DNA from: Anaerolineae bacterium
Lineage (GTDB): Bacteria > Chloroflexota > Anaerolineae > Aggregatilineales > Phototrophicaceae
Assembly (NCBI GenBank): GCA_022824365.1
Contig: JAJEAA010000029.1
Location: 1 to 64,000, forward strand
DNA length: 64,000 nucleotides
Reading direction: 5' to 3'
Shown: piece by piece, positions 44,587 through 52,522 of the stretch
Numbering within the stretch: position 1 is the stretch's first letter
Layout of the letters: each line of letters starts with the position of its first letter
Position numbers and translations under genes: made by a program
Notes under the pieces: generated by a model
Databases searched by the model: none
The model's input: the letters and a program-made list of their open reading frames with translations, nothing else
What the model was told of the DNA's origin: nothing

Positions 44587-45435
44587 TCACATGCCTTGCC
44601 TAGTTTGTTCGACGCCATGCTGCGCGCACCATTCGTTCAGCGGATTGTAGCCGCCGCCGGGCTGGAACTCCTGCGTGTCATCGACTTCTTCGCCGACCAG
44701 GTATTTCTCAATATCGCTTAGTTTATCCAGGAAAGACAGCTCTTGTTTGACGAAATCCATCGGCTTGAGCCAACGATAGCAGTAGCCGATCATGACGGCT
44801 TTGCGCGTCATCTGGGTGAAATTGGGCGCGCCGGCATGCCAGGTGCGGTATTCGAAGATGACGCAATCGCCGGGGTTCAGCAGCGGCTCAAGCGCGTTGG
44901 CCGGGTCGGTTTCGCCTTCGGGAATCTCAATGCGATCGGTGAGCTGGTTGCTGCCCGGCGCGAGCATGGTGACACCGGAATTCGGCTCGCTCAAATCGGT
45001 GAGATAGAAGGCGCACTTTAAGCCCATGCGGGGGAAACTGGCTTCGCCAAGATCGCGAGAGATGCCCCCGCCATCGCGGTGCCAGCCGGGGCGGCGGATG
45101 GTGTCCGAAGTGCCGGGCGGGTCAGGGTGGCGATGGATGAGGTGGCTGGTCGACAGTTGCAGGTTGGCGCCCAGCAGTTGAATCACGATGGGCAAGGTAA
45201 TGTCGTTGGTCAGGAGCGGGATGAAGGCGTCGTCCATCGTGATGCAGTTGCGGAAGCCGTCGTAGAAGTCGCTGGTCTGGTAGCGGTTGAATCGCTCCTC
45301 CGTGGCGATGAGCCGATCGCCGGCTTCAATCAAACGGCTGATCATGTCTTCGTCGAGGGCGCCCCGGATGATCAGATAGCCGTCGTCGCGGAATTGGCTG
45401 CGCTGCGCATCCGTAAGTTCAGTGAATCCATTCAT
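44587..45435 (-). CDS. Phytanoyl-CoA dioxygenase family protein (intact iron site)
   Basis: This 282-residue Fe(II)/2-oxoglutarate-dependent oxygenase has the complete facial triad H119-x-D121 (GWHRDGGG) and H200 (TWHAGAPN), with R211 for 2-oxoglutarate. The ATG at 45435 has GGAG 7 nt upstream; the frame begins with a TTG two codons earlier. It probably hydroxylates a small organic substrate. The second PhyH-like protein of this operon (41377) lacks the Asp ligand, so the pair may act on successive or alternative steps. Confidence 0.87.
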   Translation of the reverse strand: MNGFTELTDAQRSQFRDDGYLIIRGALDEDMISRLIEAGDRLIATEERFNRYQTSDFYDGFRNCITMDDAFIPLLTNDITLPIVIQLLGANLQLSTSHLIHRHPDPPGTSDTIRRPGWHRDGGGISRDLGEASFPRMGLKCAFYLTDLSEPNSGVTMLAPGSNQLTDRIEIPEGETDPANALEPLLNPGDCVIFEYRTWHAGAPNFTQMTRKAVMIGYCYRWLKPMDFVKQELSFLDKLSDIEKYLVGEEVDDTQEFQPGGGYNPLNEWCAQHGVEQTRQGM

Positions 45436-45476
45436 GTTCAAGCTCCAGTTCTTATGATCTATTCACAAATATGCCG

Positions 45477-46862
45477 CTAAGTATAGGTGAAGTAGGCGGT
45501 GGCGACACCATCTTCTTCGGCGGTTATCCGCGCCCAATGCGCGCTGAAGCCACTGGGAAACTCAATATGCTGGTAGCCCTGCGGCGCGACGGTGAAAGCA
45601 TCGTAGCGCTTCCAACTGCCGTTGCCAAGAAAGTCAACTTGCACCATGAAGGTCAAATCATCCAAGCCGTCATTGCAAAGGTGCAGCACTTTCTTGTCGA
45701 AGCCCGTCATCAGGTAGGGATCGGAACTTTCGCCGGAGCGGACCTCATCCTCCCACCAGACGCCGCCCCAGCCGGCCGGTTTGCCGAATTGCCAGAGGTC
45801 GTCGGTCTTGCCAAAGTACAGACCGGATTGCGGTTCGCCAGCGAGGTGATTGGCGCCGCCGTGCGGGCTGGCGTTATCCGAGCCTAATACCAACATGCCG
45901 CGATACGCGCAGAAGTCGCCGTGCACCCAAAGATGGGTCGATATCGGCCGAATGCCCCAGATGTGGTTCTCGTAAGCCCAGGGCGATAATTCATAGAACA
46001 TGCCGTGGCAATCCATGATGAAGCGCTCGTGATCGACTTCGCGTATGCGGGGCCATTCCGTCTGCCACATGTGATCGAAGCAGTGGCTGGCTTTTGGCAG
46101 CCGATAGCGCTTCCATTGGCCGTCGGCTTCGGTGAAAACTTGCAGGATGGCGGAGCGCTTGTCCCAGCCCATGGCGAAGATCGTACCGGCGAAGTCTCCG
46201 CGGCCGTTGACCTCGATGAAAGGGTTGCGCTCAATGATCGTCCAACGTTCTCCGTCCCATTCCGCCAGTCGGCCGGCGGCCTCCGCGCCGGTAAAATCGC
46301 GTTCGTCGTAACTGTTATTGGCGACCACAACCCGACCGAAGTTGCTGTAAGCCGCTTTGAAATGCGCGTACTGATGATCAGGGACACCAAGCTCAACCGT
46401 CAGATCCGCCAGGAAGCGAGTCTCCAAAGTATGGACATTCAACTCGTAGAATTCGCCTTCCATACCCAGCATGTAGACCATGCTTCGCGGGTTATGGAGG
46501 TGACGCATGGTTGAGCAAATTCGCACTTCAAGCAGATCCTCCACGGTGCGCACGTTGCCCTGGGCGTCAATCACGTGCGGTCCGATGAAGAGTTGGTTGG
46601 ACTGCCAATGCGCCATGCGGTTGGTGTAGGTGCCGACATGGCTGGCCGGGTGCTTGCTGATTTCGAGTTGCTCGTCAATCGAATACAATCCCGTGCCGAC
46701 GCCGCTGGCCGATTTATGGGACACATAGGTGACGAGCCAGAGCTTGCCCGCCCAAGCCATCATCGCGCCGATACCGCATTCGGTGCGGGGCGGCCCCAAT
46801 TCGGCGCTCAAGGCGAGATGAGGGTAGACGCCGCTCGCGTTCAGATATTGAGAAGATGCCAT
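45477..46862 (-). CDS. Conserved protein of unknown function, probably beta-propeller
   Basis: This 461-residue protein is rich in Trp, Tyr, His and Gly and has a repeated pattern of short beta-strand-like segments that suggests a propeller. I do not recognise a defined family. Distinctive blocks are GVGTGLYSIDEQ, AEWDGERWTIIERNPF, SHCFDHMWQTEWPRIREVDH and DLWQFGKPAGWGGVWWEDEV. There is no signal peptide. The ATG at 46862 opens the conserved part; the frame extends further upstream into the non-coding gap before the permease. It lies between CUT1 permeases and a PhyH oxygenase, so it probably handles the imported compound. Confidence 0.6.
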   Translation of the reverse strand: MASSQYLNASGVYPHLALSAELGPPRTECGIGAMMAWAGKLWLVTYVSHKSASGVGTGLYSIDEQLEISKHPASHVGTYTNRMAHWQSNQLFIGPHVIDAQGNVRTVEDLLEVRICSTMRHLHNPRSMVYMLGMEGEFYELNVHTLETRFLADLTVELGVPDHQYAHFKAAYSNFGRVVVANNSYDERDFTGAEAAGRLAEWDGERWTIIERNPFIEVNGRGDFAGTIFAMGWDKRSAILQVFTEADGQWKRYRLPKASHCFDHMWQTEWPRIREVDHERFIMDCHGMFYELSPWAYENHIWGIRPISTHLWVHGDFCAYRGMLVLGSDNASPHGGANHLAGEPQSGLYFGKTDDLWQFGKPAGWGGVWWEDEVRSGESSDPYLMTGFDKKVLHLCNDGLDDLTFMVQVDFLGNGSWKRYDAFTVAPQGYQHIEFPSGFSAHWARITAEEDGVATAYFTYT

Positions 46863-46996
46863 GGCAATGTGCTTTCCTTTTAGTGTATGGGTGATTTCGG
46901 CTGGAGGGTCTGCCCAGGAAGGACGCGCGAAAGCCAACGCGGGCCCAACTGATCCGCCAGGACGAAGAGTATATTGGGCGGCGAATCCATCCTGCC

Positions 46997-47881
46997 CTAG
47001 CCTTTTAAGCCGGAGATATTCGCGCCCTGGATGAACTGCTTTTGGAACAGGAAGAAGACAATCAAGACAGGCAGCACCATCATGGTTGAAGCGGCCATCT
47101 GCTGGTTGTAGATGCCGCCTTGCCCGGGCAAAGAGGTGAATTTGTAAAGCCCAATGGCGAGCGTGTGCAGGTCTGGATCTTTCAAGTAAATCAGGGGACC
47201 CAGGAAATCGTTCCAACTGTTCTGGAAGCTCAAGATGGCGATGACGACGATAGCGGGCTTAGCAAGCGGTATCATCACCTGCGTGAAGATGCGCACTTCG
47301 CTGGCGCCGTCGATCTTGGCGGCGTCCAGCAGATCTTGGGGTATGCCCAGGAAGAATTGCCGACAAATGAAGATGTAGAAGGCGTTGCCAAAGAAGGCCG
47401 GCACGATTAGCGGGTAGAAGGTGTCGATCCAGCCGATGGCGTCGTAGGCGGCGTATACTGGAATCAAGCGGACCGCGAAGGGCAGCATCAAAGTCGCGAG
47501 CAGGATCAAGAACAGGGTGTCTCTAAAGGGAAAGCGGAAACGCGCGAAGCCGTAAGCCACAATTGTGCAGGAGCCGATATCGCCGATTAAAGAGACGATC
47601 GCGATGAACATGGTGTTGCGGAAGGTGGTGCCGAAATTCCAGAATTCCAGCGCCTGGGTATAATTTTCCGGCTGCCAGACGCGGGGAATCCACTGGACCG
47701 GGAAGACGCCGACTTGATCGAGAGGCATTAGCGAAGACATGAACATCCAGAACAGCGGCACCAGGAACCAGAGGCTCATCACGATAAGCAATAGGTAGAG
47801 CAAGACGCGCCCGATAATTCGCGTCAGGCGGTTTACAGGGTCGCGATGTATGAAATTTTGAGCGGCAGTTGCTGTTGTCAT
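46997..47881 (-). CDS. CUT1 ABC transporter permease (MalG/UgpE type)
   Basis: This 294-residue permease has a hydrophobic N-terminal segment after about 35 residues, then SSLMPLDQVGVFPVQWIP and an EAA loop LLDAAKIDGASEVRIFTQVM. It ends in ANISGLKG. The ATG at 47881 shares its A with the TGA of the upstream permease (TGATG), which is preferred over the TTG one codon earlier. It forms the channel with the permease at 47881-48852. Confidence 0.92.
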   Translation of the reverse strand: MTTATAAQNFIHRDPVNRLTRIIGRVLLYLLLIVMSLWFLVPLFWMFMSSLMPLDQVGVFPVQWIPRVWQPENYTQALEFWNFGTTFRNTMFIAIVSLIGDIGSCTIVAYGFARFRFPFRDTLFLILLATLMLPFAVRLIPVYAAYDAIGWIDTFYPLIVPAFFGNAFYIFICRQFFLGIPQDLLDAAKIDGASEVRIFTQVMIPLAKPAIVVIAILSFQNSWNDFLGPLIYLKDPDLHTLAIGLYKFTSLPGQGGIYNQQMAASTMMVLPVLIVFFLFQKQFIQGANISGLKG

Positions 47882-48852
47882 CAATCTGTCTCCCCGCCTT
47901 GATAGAAGACCCAGCGCTGCGATGTCGCCACGATGACCGCTGTGAAGGCAAATATGATCATGAACAAAATCCAGGCGAGGGCCGATGAATAACCCATCTG
48001 CGGCGGCAAGTACTGGAATGCGTGGTCGAACAAATGGAGGACGTAGGTTCGAGTCGCGTCGCGGGGACCGCCTTGCCCGTCCGACATAATAAAGACTTGG
48101 GTAAAGACTTGAAAAGCGTTAATGATATTGATGAGGATGTTTAGATATATGGTAGGCGTCATCAGCGGGATGGTCACACGCAGCAGGCGTTGGAAAACAT
48201 TCGCGCCATCGATTTTGGCCGCGTCATAATATTCTTCCGGTATGCCCTGCAAACCGGCGAGGAAAATGACCATAGTCACGCCTACCCAAGTGGTGCTCAT
48301 AATCAAATAGCCGATCATGGCGATGTCGGGGTCGGCAAACCAGCGGTAGCGCGGCAATCCAATCGCATAGAGCAAGGAATTGAGCAAGCCGGCGCGGGCG
48401 TTCAGCACATAGAGCCAGATTACAGATAAGGCGACGATGGGCACGATGGACGGCAAGTAGAATAGCGTCCGCCAAAGCCCAAGAAATCGCACTTTGGCGT
48501 TGAGGAGAAGCGCCAACGCGAAACCGAGCACGATGCGGATAGCGACCGAGCCGCCAACATAAACGCCGGTATTTTTCAGTGATTTCAAGAAGAGCGGGTC
48601 ATCAGTGAAGATGTGAACGTAATGTTCCGCGCCCACCCATTCCGGCGGCGCAACGATATTGTATTTGGTGAAGCTAAGCAGGAAAGACGCGACAAAGGGG
48701 AAGAGGGAAAACAGCAGAACGCCGATGATCCAGGGAGTGATGAAAAGCAAACCCATCTTGGCTTCACGCTTGCGCATTGGCGAGAGGTCACGCCAGCGTT
48801 CCCGCCGGCGTCCGCGCAGGGCGCTGAATTGCGAGCCAAATGCTGTGGCCAT
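47881..48852 (-). CDS. CUT1 ABC transporter permease (MalF/UgpA type)
   Basis: This 323-residue permease starts with a basic cytoplasmic tail (RGRRRERWRDLSPMRKREAK) and has six hydrophobic segments. FTKYNIVAPPEWVGAEHY is the typical region after segment 1 and YYDAAKIDGANVFQRLLRVT is the EAA loop. It lies 83 nt after the binding-protein gene, beyond a stem-loop, and is coupled to the next permease. Confidence 0.92.
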   Translation of the reverse strand: MATAFGSQFSALRGRRRERWRDLSPMRKREAKMGLLFITPWIIGVLLFSLFPFVASFLLSFTKYNIVAPPEWVGAEHYVHIFTDDPLFLKSLKNTGVYVGGSVAIRIVLGFALALLLNAKVRFLGLWRTLFYLPSIVPIVALSVIWLYVLNARAGLLNSLLYAIGLPRYRWFADPDIAMIGYLIMSTTWVGVTMVIFLAGLQGIPEEYYDAAKIDGANVFQRLLRVTIPLMTPTIYLNILINIINAFQVFTQVFIMSDGQGGPRDATRTYVLHLFDHAFQYLPPQMGYSSALAWILFMIIFAFTAVIVATSQRWVFYQGGETD

Positions 48853-48895
48853 ATCCTAACTCCGAAACTGTCAGGTTTGCGCAGTGAGTGAGAAA

Positions 48896-48917
48896 TGGGG
48901 CACCCGGAGATGCCCCA
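48896..48917 (-). terminator. Stem-loop after binding-protein gene
   Basis: TGGGGCA (48896-48902) and TGCCCCA (48911-48917) form a perfect 7-bp stem with an 8-nt loop, 19 nt after the stop of the binding-protein gene; on the minus strand TTTCTC follows. It parallels the hairpins after the other binding-protein genes. Confidence 0.6.
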
Positions 48918-48935
48918 AGTCTGAACTAAGTCGCT

Positions 48936-50264
48936 TTAGCCGTATTCTTCCCAGAACGCGTCAAGCAGTTCTTGAATCTCGGCTTCGGCGCCGGCCAGGG
49001 CATCTTCAATCGAGCTGTCGCCGAAGAGCACATCCTCGACCATGCGATTGATGATCTGGTTGGCTTCCGGCTGTACCGGCGAGACGGTGACGAGATTATC
49101 CAAGGCGGCCACGCCCAGCAGGGCTTCCGCGCGCGGATGAACAACGCCGTCTTTTTCGTAGCCATTGCATTCGACCAAGGGGGATGGCCGTTGCTGCTGC
49201 TGGATGAACCAGCAAGCGCCCTTGCCGTCGACTTCTGTGGTCAGCCACTTGACCAGTTGCCAAGCTTCGTCGGGATGGGCGGCGTTCTTGGGGATCATGT
49301 AACCCCAACCGCCGTGCGCCCCGCCGCGGCGTCCCGGGTCGCCCATAGGTCCGTAGGGAATCGGCGCGACATCATAATTGAGAGTTTCGGCATGGTCTTC
49401 CACCTGGAAGAGCGTCCAGGAGCCGTTGATCTCGATGGAGACCAGGCCCTGGATCAGTGGACCCTGATCGAATTCGCCCGCCATTTCCCAGAAGGCGTTC
49501 AACTCCTCGATGCCGTAGTTGATCTCAGCCATGTCTTGCATGAATCCCAAAGCCTGGACGCCGGCTTCGTTGTTGATGGTAATCGTGCGCAGGTCAGCGC
49601 TGATCCAGTCTTGACCGTTGGCGTTCAGCCAGGTCAGGAAGGCGCCGGGACCGCTGGTCGACTGCGTGTTAACGCCGATGCGCTCGAGGAAGCTGCCATC
49701 GCCAAGGCGCAAAGTCTCAGCGACTTCCAGCATGTCTTCCCAGGTCTCGGGGAATTCTTCTATGCCGGCTTCGGCGAAGTGATCGGTGTTGTACCAGGCG
49801 ATGCTGAAAGCGCCGCCGCCCGGCAGCGGGAGCATCCAGGTTTTGCCGTTGAATTGCGTGCCGGCAAATTCTGACGGATGGAAGATGGCGGGATCGATGC
49901 CATCAGCAGCCATGTAATCATCCAGCGGGATGATGGATTCGGTAGCGGCGAAGAAGGGCAGGTCATGACGGCCAAACATGGTCACGTCAGGCGGGTTGCC
50001 GGCGGCGATCGCTGCCAGCAGATTCTGCAGGCGGTTATCCCAAGGCAAGAAAATGTTGTCGACGCAGATGCCCGGATTGTGGTTCTCAAAATCGGCGACT
50101 TGCTCTTCCATCAAGGGAATACGATTGCCGCCCCAATGATGCCAGTAGGTCAGGGTGACATCGCCTTCGCAGTCCGGGTTTTGCGCCGAAACAGTCATTG
50201 ATAGCGGCAGCATCGCCAGAATCATGACCAATGCCAGCAGCAAGAACGTTGATCTCCTAAACAT
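48936..50264 (-). CDS. CUT1 sugar ABC transporter, solute-binding protein
   Basis: This 442-residue family 1 binding protein has a signal peptide (MFRRSTFLLLALVMILAMLP, then LSMTVSAQNPD), with signal peptidase I-like cleavage and no lipobox. The mature start VTLTYWHHWGGNRIPLMEEQ and the WHHW motif are typical of sugar binders related to UgpB. AAAGGA precedes the ATG. The LacI-type regulator directly upstream probably controls it. The substrate is unknown and may be an oxidised or modified sugar given the oxygenases downstream. Confidence 0.9.
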   Translation of the reverse strand: MFRRSTFLLLALVMILAMLPLSMTVSAQNPDCEGDVTLTYWHHWGGNRIPLMEEQVADFENHNPGICVDNIFLPWDNRLQNLLAAIAAGNPPDVTMFGRHDLPFFAATESIIPLDDYMAADGIDPAIFHPSEFAGTQFNGKTWMLPLPGGGAFSIAWYNTDHFAEAGIEEFPETWEDMLEVAETLRLGDGSFLERIGVNTQSTSGPGAFLTWLNANGQDWISADLRTITINNEAGVQALGFMQDMAEINYGIEELNAFWEMAGEFDQGPLIQGLVSIEINGSWTLFQVEDHAETLNYDVAPIPYGPMGDPGRRGGAHGGWGYMIPKNAAHPDEAWQLVKWLTTEVDGKGACWFIQQQQRPSPLVECNGYEKDGVVHPRAEALLGVAALDNLVTVSPVQPEANQIINRMVEDVLFGDSSIEDALAGAEAEIQELLDAFWEEYG

Positions 50265-50416
50265 TGAATTATCCTTTCACTGAAGATCGATACTCACGGT
50301 CGAAAAAATTGAACCCAAAGTCAAAGATGCCGCGTACGGTCCGGCTGGTGGGACCGACCATTGTACGCTCGGCTACACCAATTTCTCCTTCGCTCCATTT
50401 AACTGAGTCATTGTAC

Positions 50417-51457
50417 TCATGTTGAGTCCCTGACGATTAACTTGGTCGATACTGTCATCACGTGCGGGTCGTCCTTGGCGCCGTCCATCAAGTTGCACAG
50501 GCGCAGCGCCGCCAGCCGCCCCATCATTTGCATATCAAAGCCGATAGTCGTCAGGGCGGGATCGGCAAAGCGCGCGAAATCATAATTGTGAAAGCCAATG
50601 ACCGCGATATCGTCAGGCGCCTTGCGGCCGGACTCGCGAATGGCTTTTAGACCGCCCACAGCCATACCGTCGTCGGCATATATGATGGCGTCCACCGGCT
50701 TGCGCAGACCGAGCAATTCCGAAGTGGCGACGAAGCCGCTCTCGACATCGAAATGGGTTCCGCGCGTCGTCTGGTAGCGTTCGTACTGCAGATCGCTCAA
50801 GCCAAGCGCAAGACGAAAACCCCAGTATTTCTCTCGGCTCGTATTTGTTGTTGCCGGTCCGTTCACCAGACAGATATGCCGCCGCCCCCGGGCTTGCAAA
50901 TGCCCGATTGCGTAAACCATACCTTGTACATAATTTGCCATGACGGCATTGCCATCAAGGGGATGGGCATGCCCGCCGGCTGTGACAAAGGGGATGGACT
51001 GGGCTTGTAATCGGCGCAACAGCGCATGGTCGAAGACGCCACCGAGAAAGATCAGCCCGCTGATTTGATTCGCCTCGATCACATCAACCATGTGCTCGAC
51101 ATCGGCAAGCGCCTTGTAAATATGCGTCGAGACGCGCCGATCTTCAAAGACGGACTGCGCGCCATGGACGATTAGCTGCTCTATGCCGCCAGACAGCGCC
51201 GGCAAGACCTGGGAATGCTGTTCGACAGACGACGACAGGAAAGCCATCGTGCGTCCCTGCTTCGAGATCTGCCCCCGCAGCCGTGAAAATGGATAGTCAA
51301 GCTCGGTCGCTGTCTTCCACACTGCCTGGCGCGTATGAGAATCAACATGGGGATGGTCATTCAAGACACGGGAAACAGTAGATATTGAAACATCAGCCTC
51401 GCGCGCGATATCGCGAATCGTCGTCTGTCCTTTTTGTCGCTGTATCGAGTCGCTCAT
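50417..51457 (-). CDS. LacI-family transcriptional regulator
   Basis: This 346-residue repressor has the LacI helix-turn-helix at residues about 12-35 (TTIRDIAREADVSISTVSRV) followed by the hinge, and a periplasmic-binding-protein-like effector domain with GLIFLGGVFDHALL and DAIIYADDGMAVGGLKAIRE. The ATG at 51457 is preferred to the GTG three codons earlier. It lies just upstream of the CUT1 operon it is likely to regulate in response to a sugar ligand. A 9-bp inverted repeat 17 bp before its own start (51474-51509) may be an autoregulatory site. Confidence 0.93.
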   Translation of the reverse strand: MSDSIQRQKGQTTIRDIAREADVSISTVSRVLNDHPHVDSHTRQAVWKTATELDYPFSRLRGQISKQGRTMAFLSSSVEQHSQVLPALSGGIEQLIVHGAQSVFEDRRVSTHIYKALADVEHMVDVIEANQISGLIFLGGVFDHALLRRLQAQSIPFVTAGGHAHPLDGNAVMANYVQGMVYAIGHLQARGRRHICLVNGPATTNTSREKYWGFRLALGLSDLQYERYQTTRGTHFDVESGFVATSELLGLRKPVDAIIYADDGMAVGGLKAIRESGRKAPDDIAVIGFHNYDFARFADPALTTIGFDMQMMGRLAALRLCNLMDGAKDDPHVMTVSTKLIVRDST

Positions 51458-51473
51458 AGCCTGCACACGCAGC

Positions 51474-51509
51474 CAGCAAATGTCGGAAACAACTGTATCT
51501 CATTTGCTG
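51474..51509. promoter_or_regulatory. 9-bp inverted repeat upstream of the LacI-type gene
   Basis: CAGCAAATG (51474-51482) and CATTTGCTG (51501-51509) are perfect inverted copies separated by 18 bp, immediately upstream of the regulator's start codon. It could be a paired operator or a leader hairpin. Confidence 0.4.
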
Positions 51510-51617
51510 AAACATGTCAAACAAATGCCCGAAACTTATTTCTCGTGGAAGCGAGCCGGGAATTTTCCGGTCATGTTATTCTCTCCAATGCTGGTTCCGG
51601 TCGGCGCATACAGCGCC

Positions 51618-52394
51618 TCAGAGAAGACATGCGCGCAGCAAAATATCGCGGCTATTCCGCAGCGCTCGCTTGATCTTTGGCAGTTTGGGATTCAGTTCAA
51701 GACTGAGCGCGCCTTCGTAGCCGATGCCGTCCAGAGCGGCGATGGCGGCCGCCAGCGATTCTTCGGTCATCACGCCGTCGAGCAGGGACCAATGCAAATC
51801 GCTGATGCCGTCGTTGTCGTCAAAATGGACGTATGCCAGACGGTCGCCGGCATTGAGGATGGTTGTTTCCGGGTCTTCTGCTGAGATTTGAAGATGGCCG
51901 GTATCGATCAGCAAATGGAGATTGGCGTGCCCGGTTTGGAAGATGAATTCCAGGGTATCGGCCGCCGTCGGCAGGGCTGTGCCGGGGAAGTGTTCTATGG
52001 CGAGTTTGATGCCTCTTTCGCCCGCAACATCAGCCAGGCGCGAAAGCGACTCAGCGTAGCGCTCCAAGGCGTCGCCGCGGGAGTCTTTGCTCGGCACAAG
52101 ATAGGCCGTGTCCGCGCCGATATCGGCCGCGTGTTCAAGCGCGTCTATGACATGCTTCTCACTCGCTTGCCGCGCCGCGCGGTCCTCGCTGTCGAGCATG
52201 GCGTCGGCAGGCATGCCAAATGAGGCGCCGACGCATGAGACATGCAAGCCCAATTCCTGCGCCAACAGCCGGCTCTCCATAGCGCGCAGGTGACCTGGTT
52301 GAATGTCGATCCAGCCGAAACCAAGCTCGCGGGCCTCGCGCAGTAATTCTGTTTCCGGCAGGGTCAAAGCCCAAATGCAGCAGGCAATCTTCAC
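51618..52394 (-). CDS. Sugar phosphate isomerase/epimerase-type TIM-barrel protein
   Basis: This 258-residue protein is another AP-endonuclease-2-like TIM barrel. Metal-site features are AIEHFPG (Glu), LLIDTGHLQ (Asp/His), YVHFDDNDG (His/Asp) and LSLELNP (Glu). It starts with GTG at 52394, supported by AAAGG 6 nt upstream. Its short length and motifs suit epimerases or isomerases of sugars or hydroxy-acids. It is the first gene of the minus-strand unit that continues with the LacI regulator and transporter, so it likely acts on the transported substrate. Confidence 0.8.
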   Translation of the reverse strand: MKIACCIWALTLPETELLREARELGFGWIDIQPGHLRAMESRLLAQELGLHVSCVGASFGMPADAMLDSEDRAARQASEKHVIDALEHAADIGADTAYLVPSKDSRGDALERYAESLSRLADVAGERGIKLAIEHFPGTALPTAADTLEFIFQTGHANLHLLIDTGHLQISAEDPETTILNAGDRLAYVHFDDNDGISDLHWSLLDGVMTEESLAAAIAALDGIGYEGALSLELNPKLPKIKRALRNSRDILLRACLL

Positions 52395-52431
52395 CGCGCT
52401 AACCTTTCAGTTTGGATCCGACTGAAGCCAG

Positions 52432-52460
52432 ATACTAGCGCAAGGCGGGCGGCTTGTCAT
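52432..52460 (-). promoter_or_regulatory. Possible promoter, ATGACA-17-TAGTAT
   Basis: On the minus strand ATGACA (52460-52455), 17 bp, TAGTAT (52437-52432), 38 bp before the GTG at 52394. Its -35 overlaps the palindrome at 52454-52470. Confidence 0.45.
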
Positions 52461-52470
52461 CATTTGACAA
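52454..52470. promoter_or_regulatory. Palindrome TTGTCA-N5-TGACAA spanning two divergent -35 boxes
   Basis: Perfect 6-bp arms cover the -35 hexamers of both divergent promoters (52455-52460 minus; 52464-52469 plus). A protein bound here would affect both units. The symmetry may also simply result from two facing TTGACA-like boxes. Confidence 0.45.
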
Positions 52471-52492
52471 GGGCGGGGACCGGTCGTACACT
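52464..52492 (+). promoter_or_regulatory. Sigma70-type promoter, TTGACA-17-TACACT
   Basis: TTGACA (52464-52469), 17 bp, TACACT (52487-52492), 31 bp before the SDR start codon. Same hexamers and spacing as the promoter at 402-430. Confidence 0.6.
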
Positions 52493-52522
52493 TGGCGGAG
52501 TTTTGAAGCAGGCGGAGAGATA

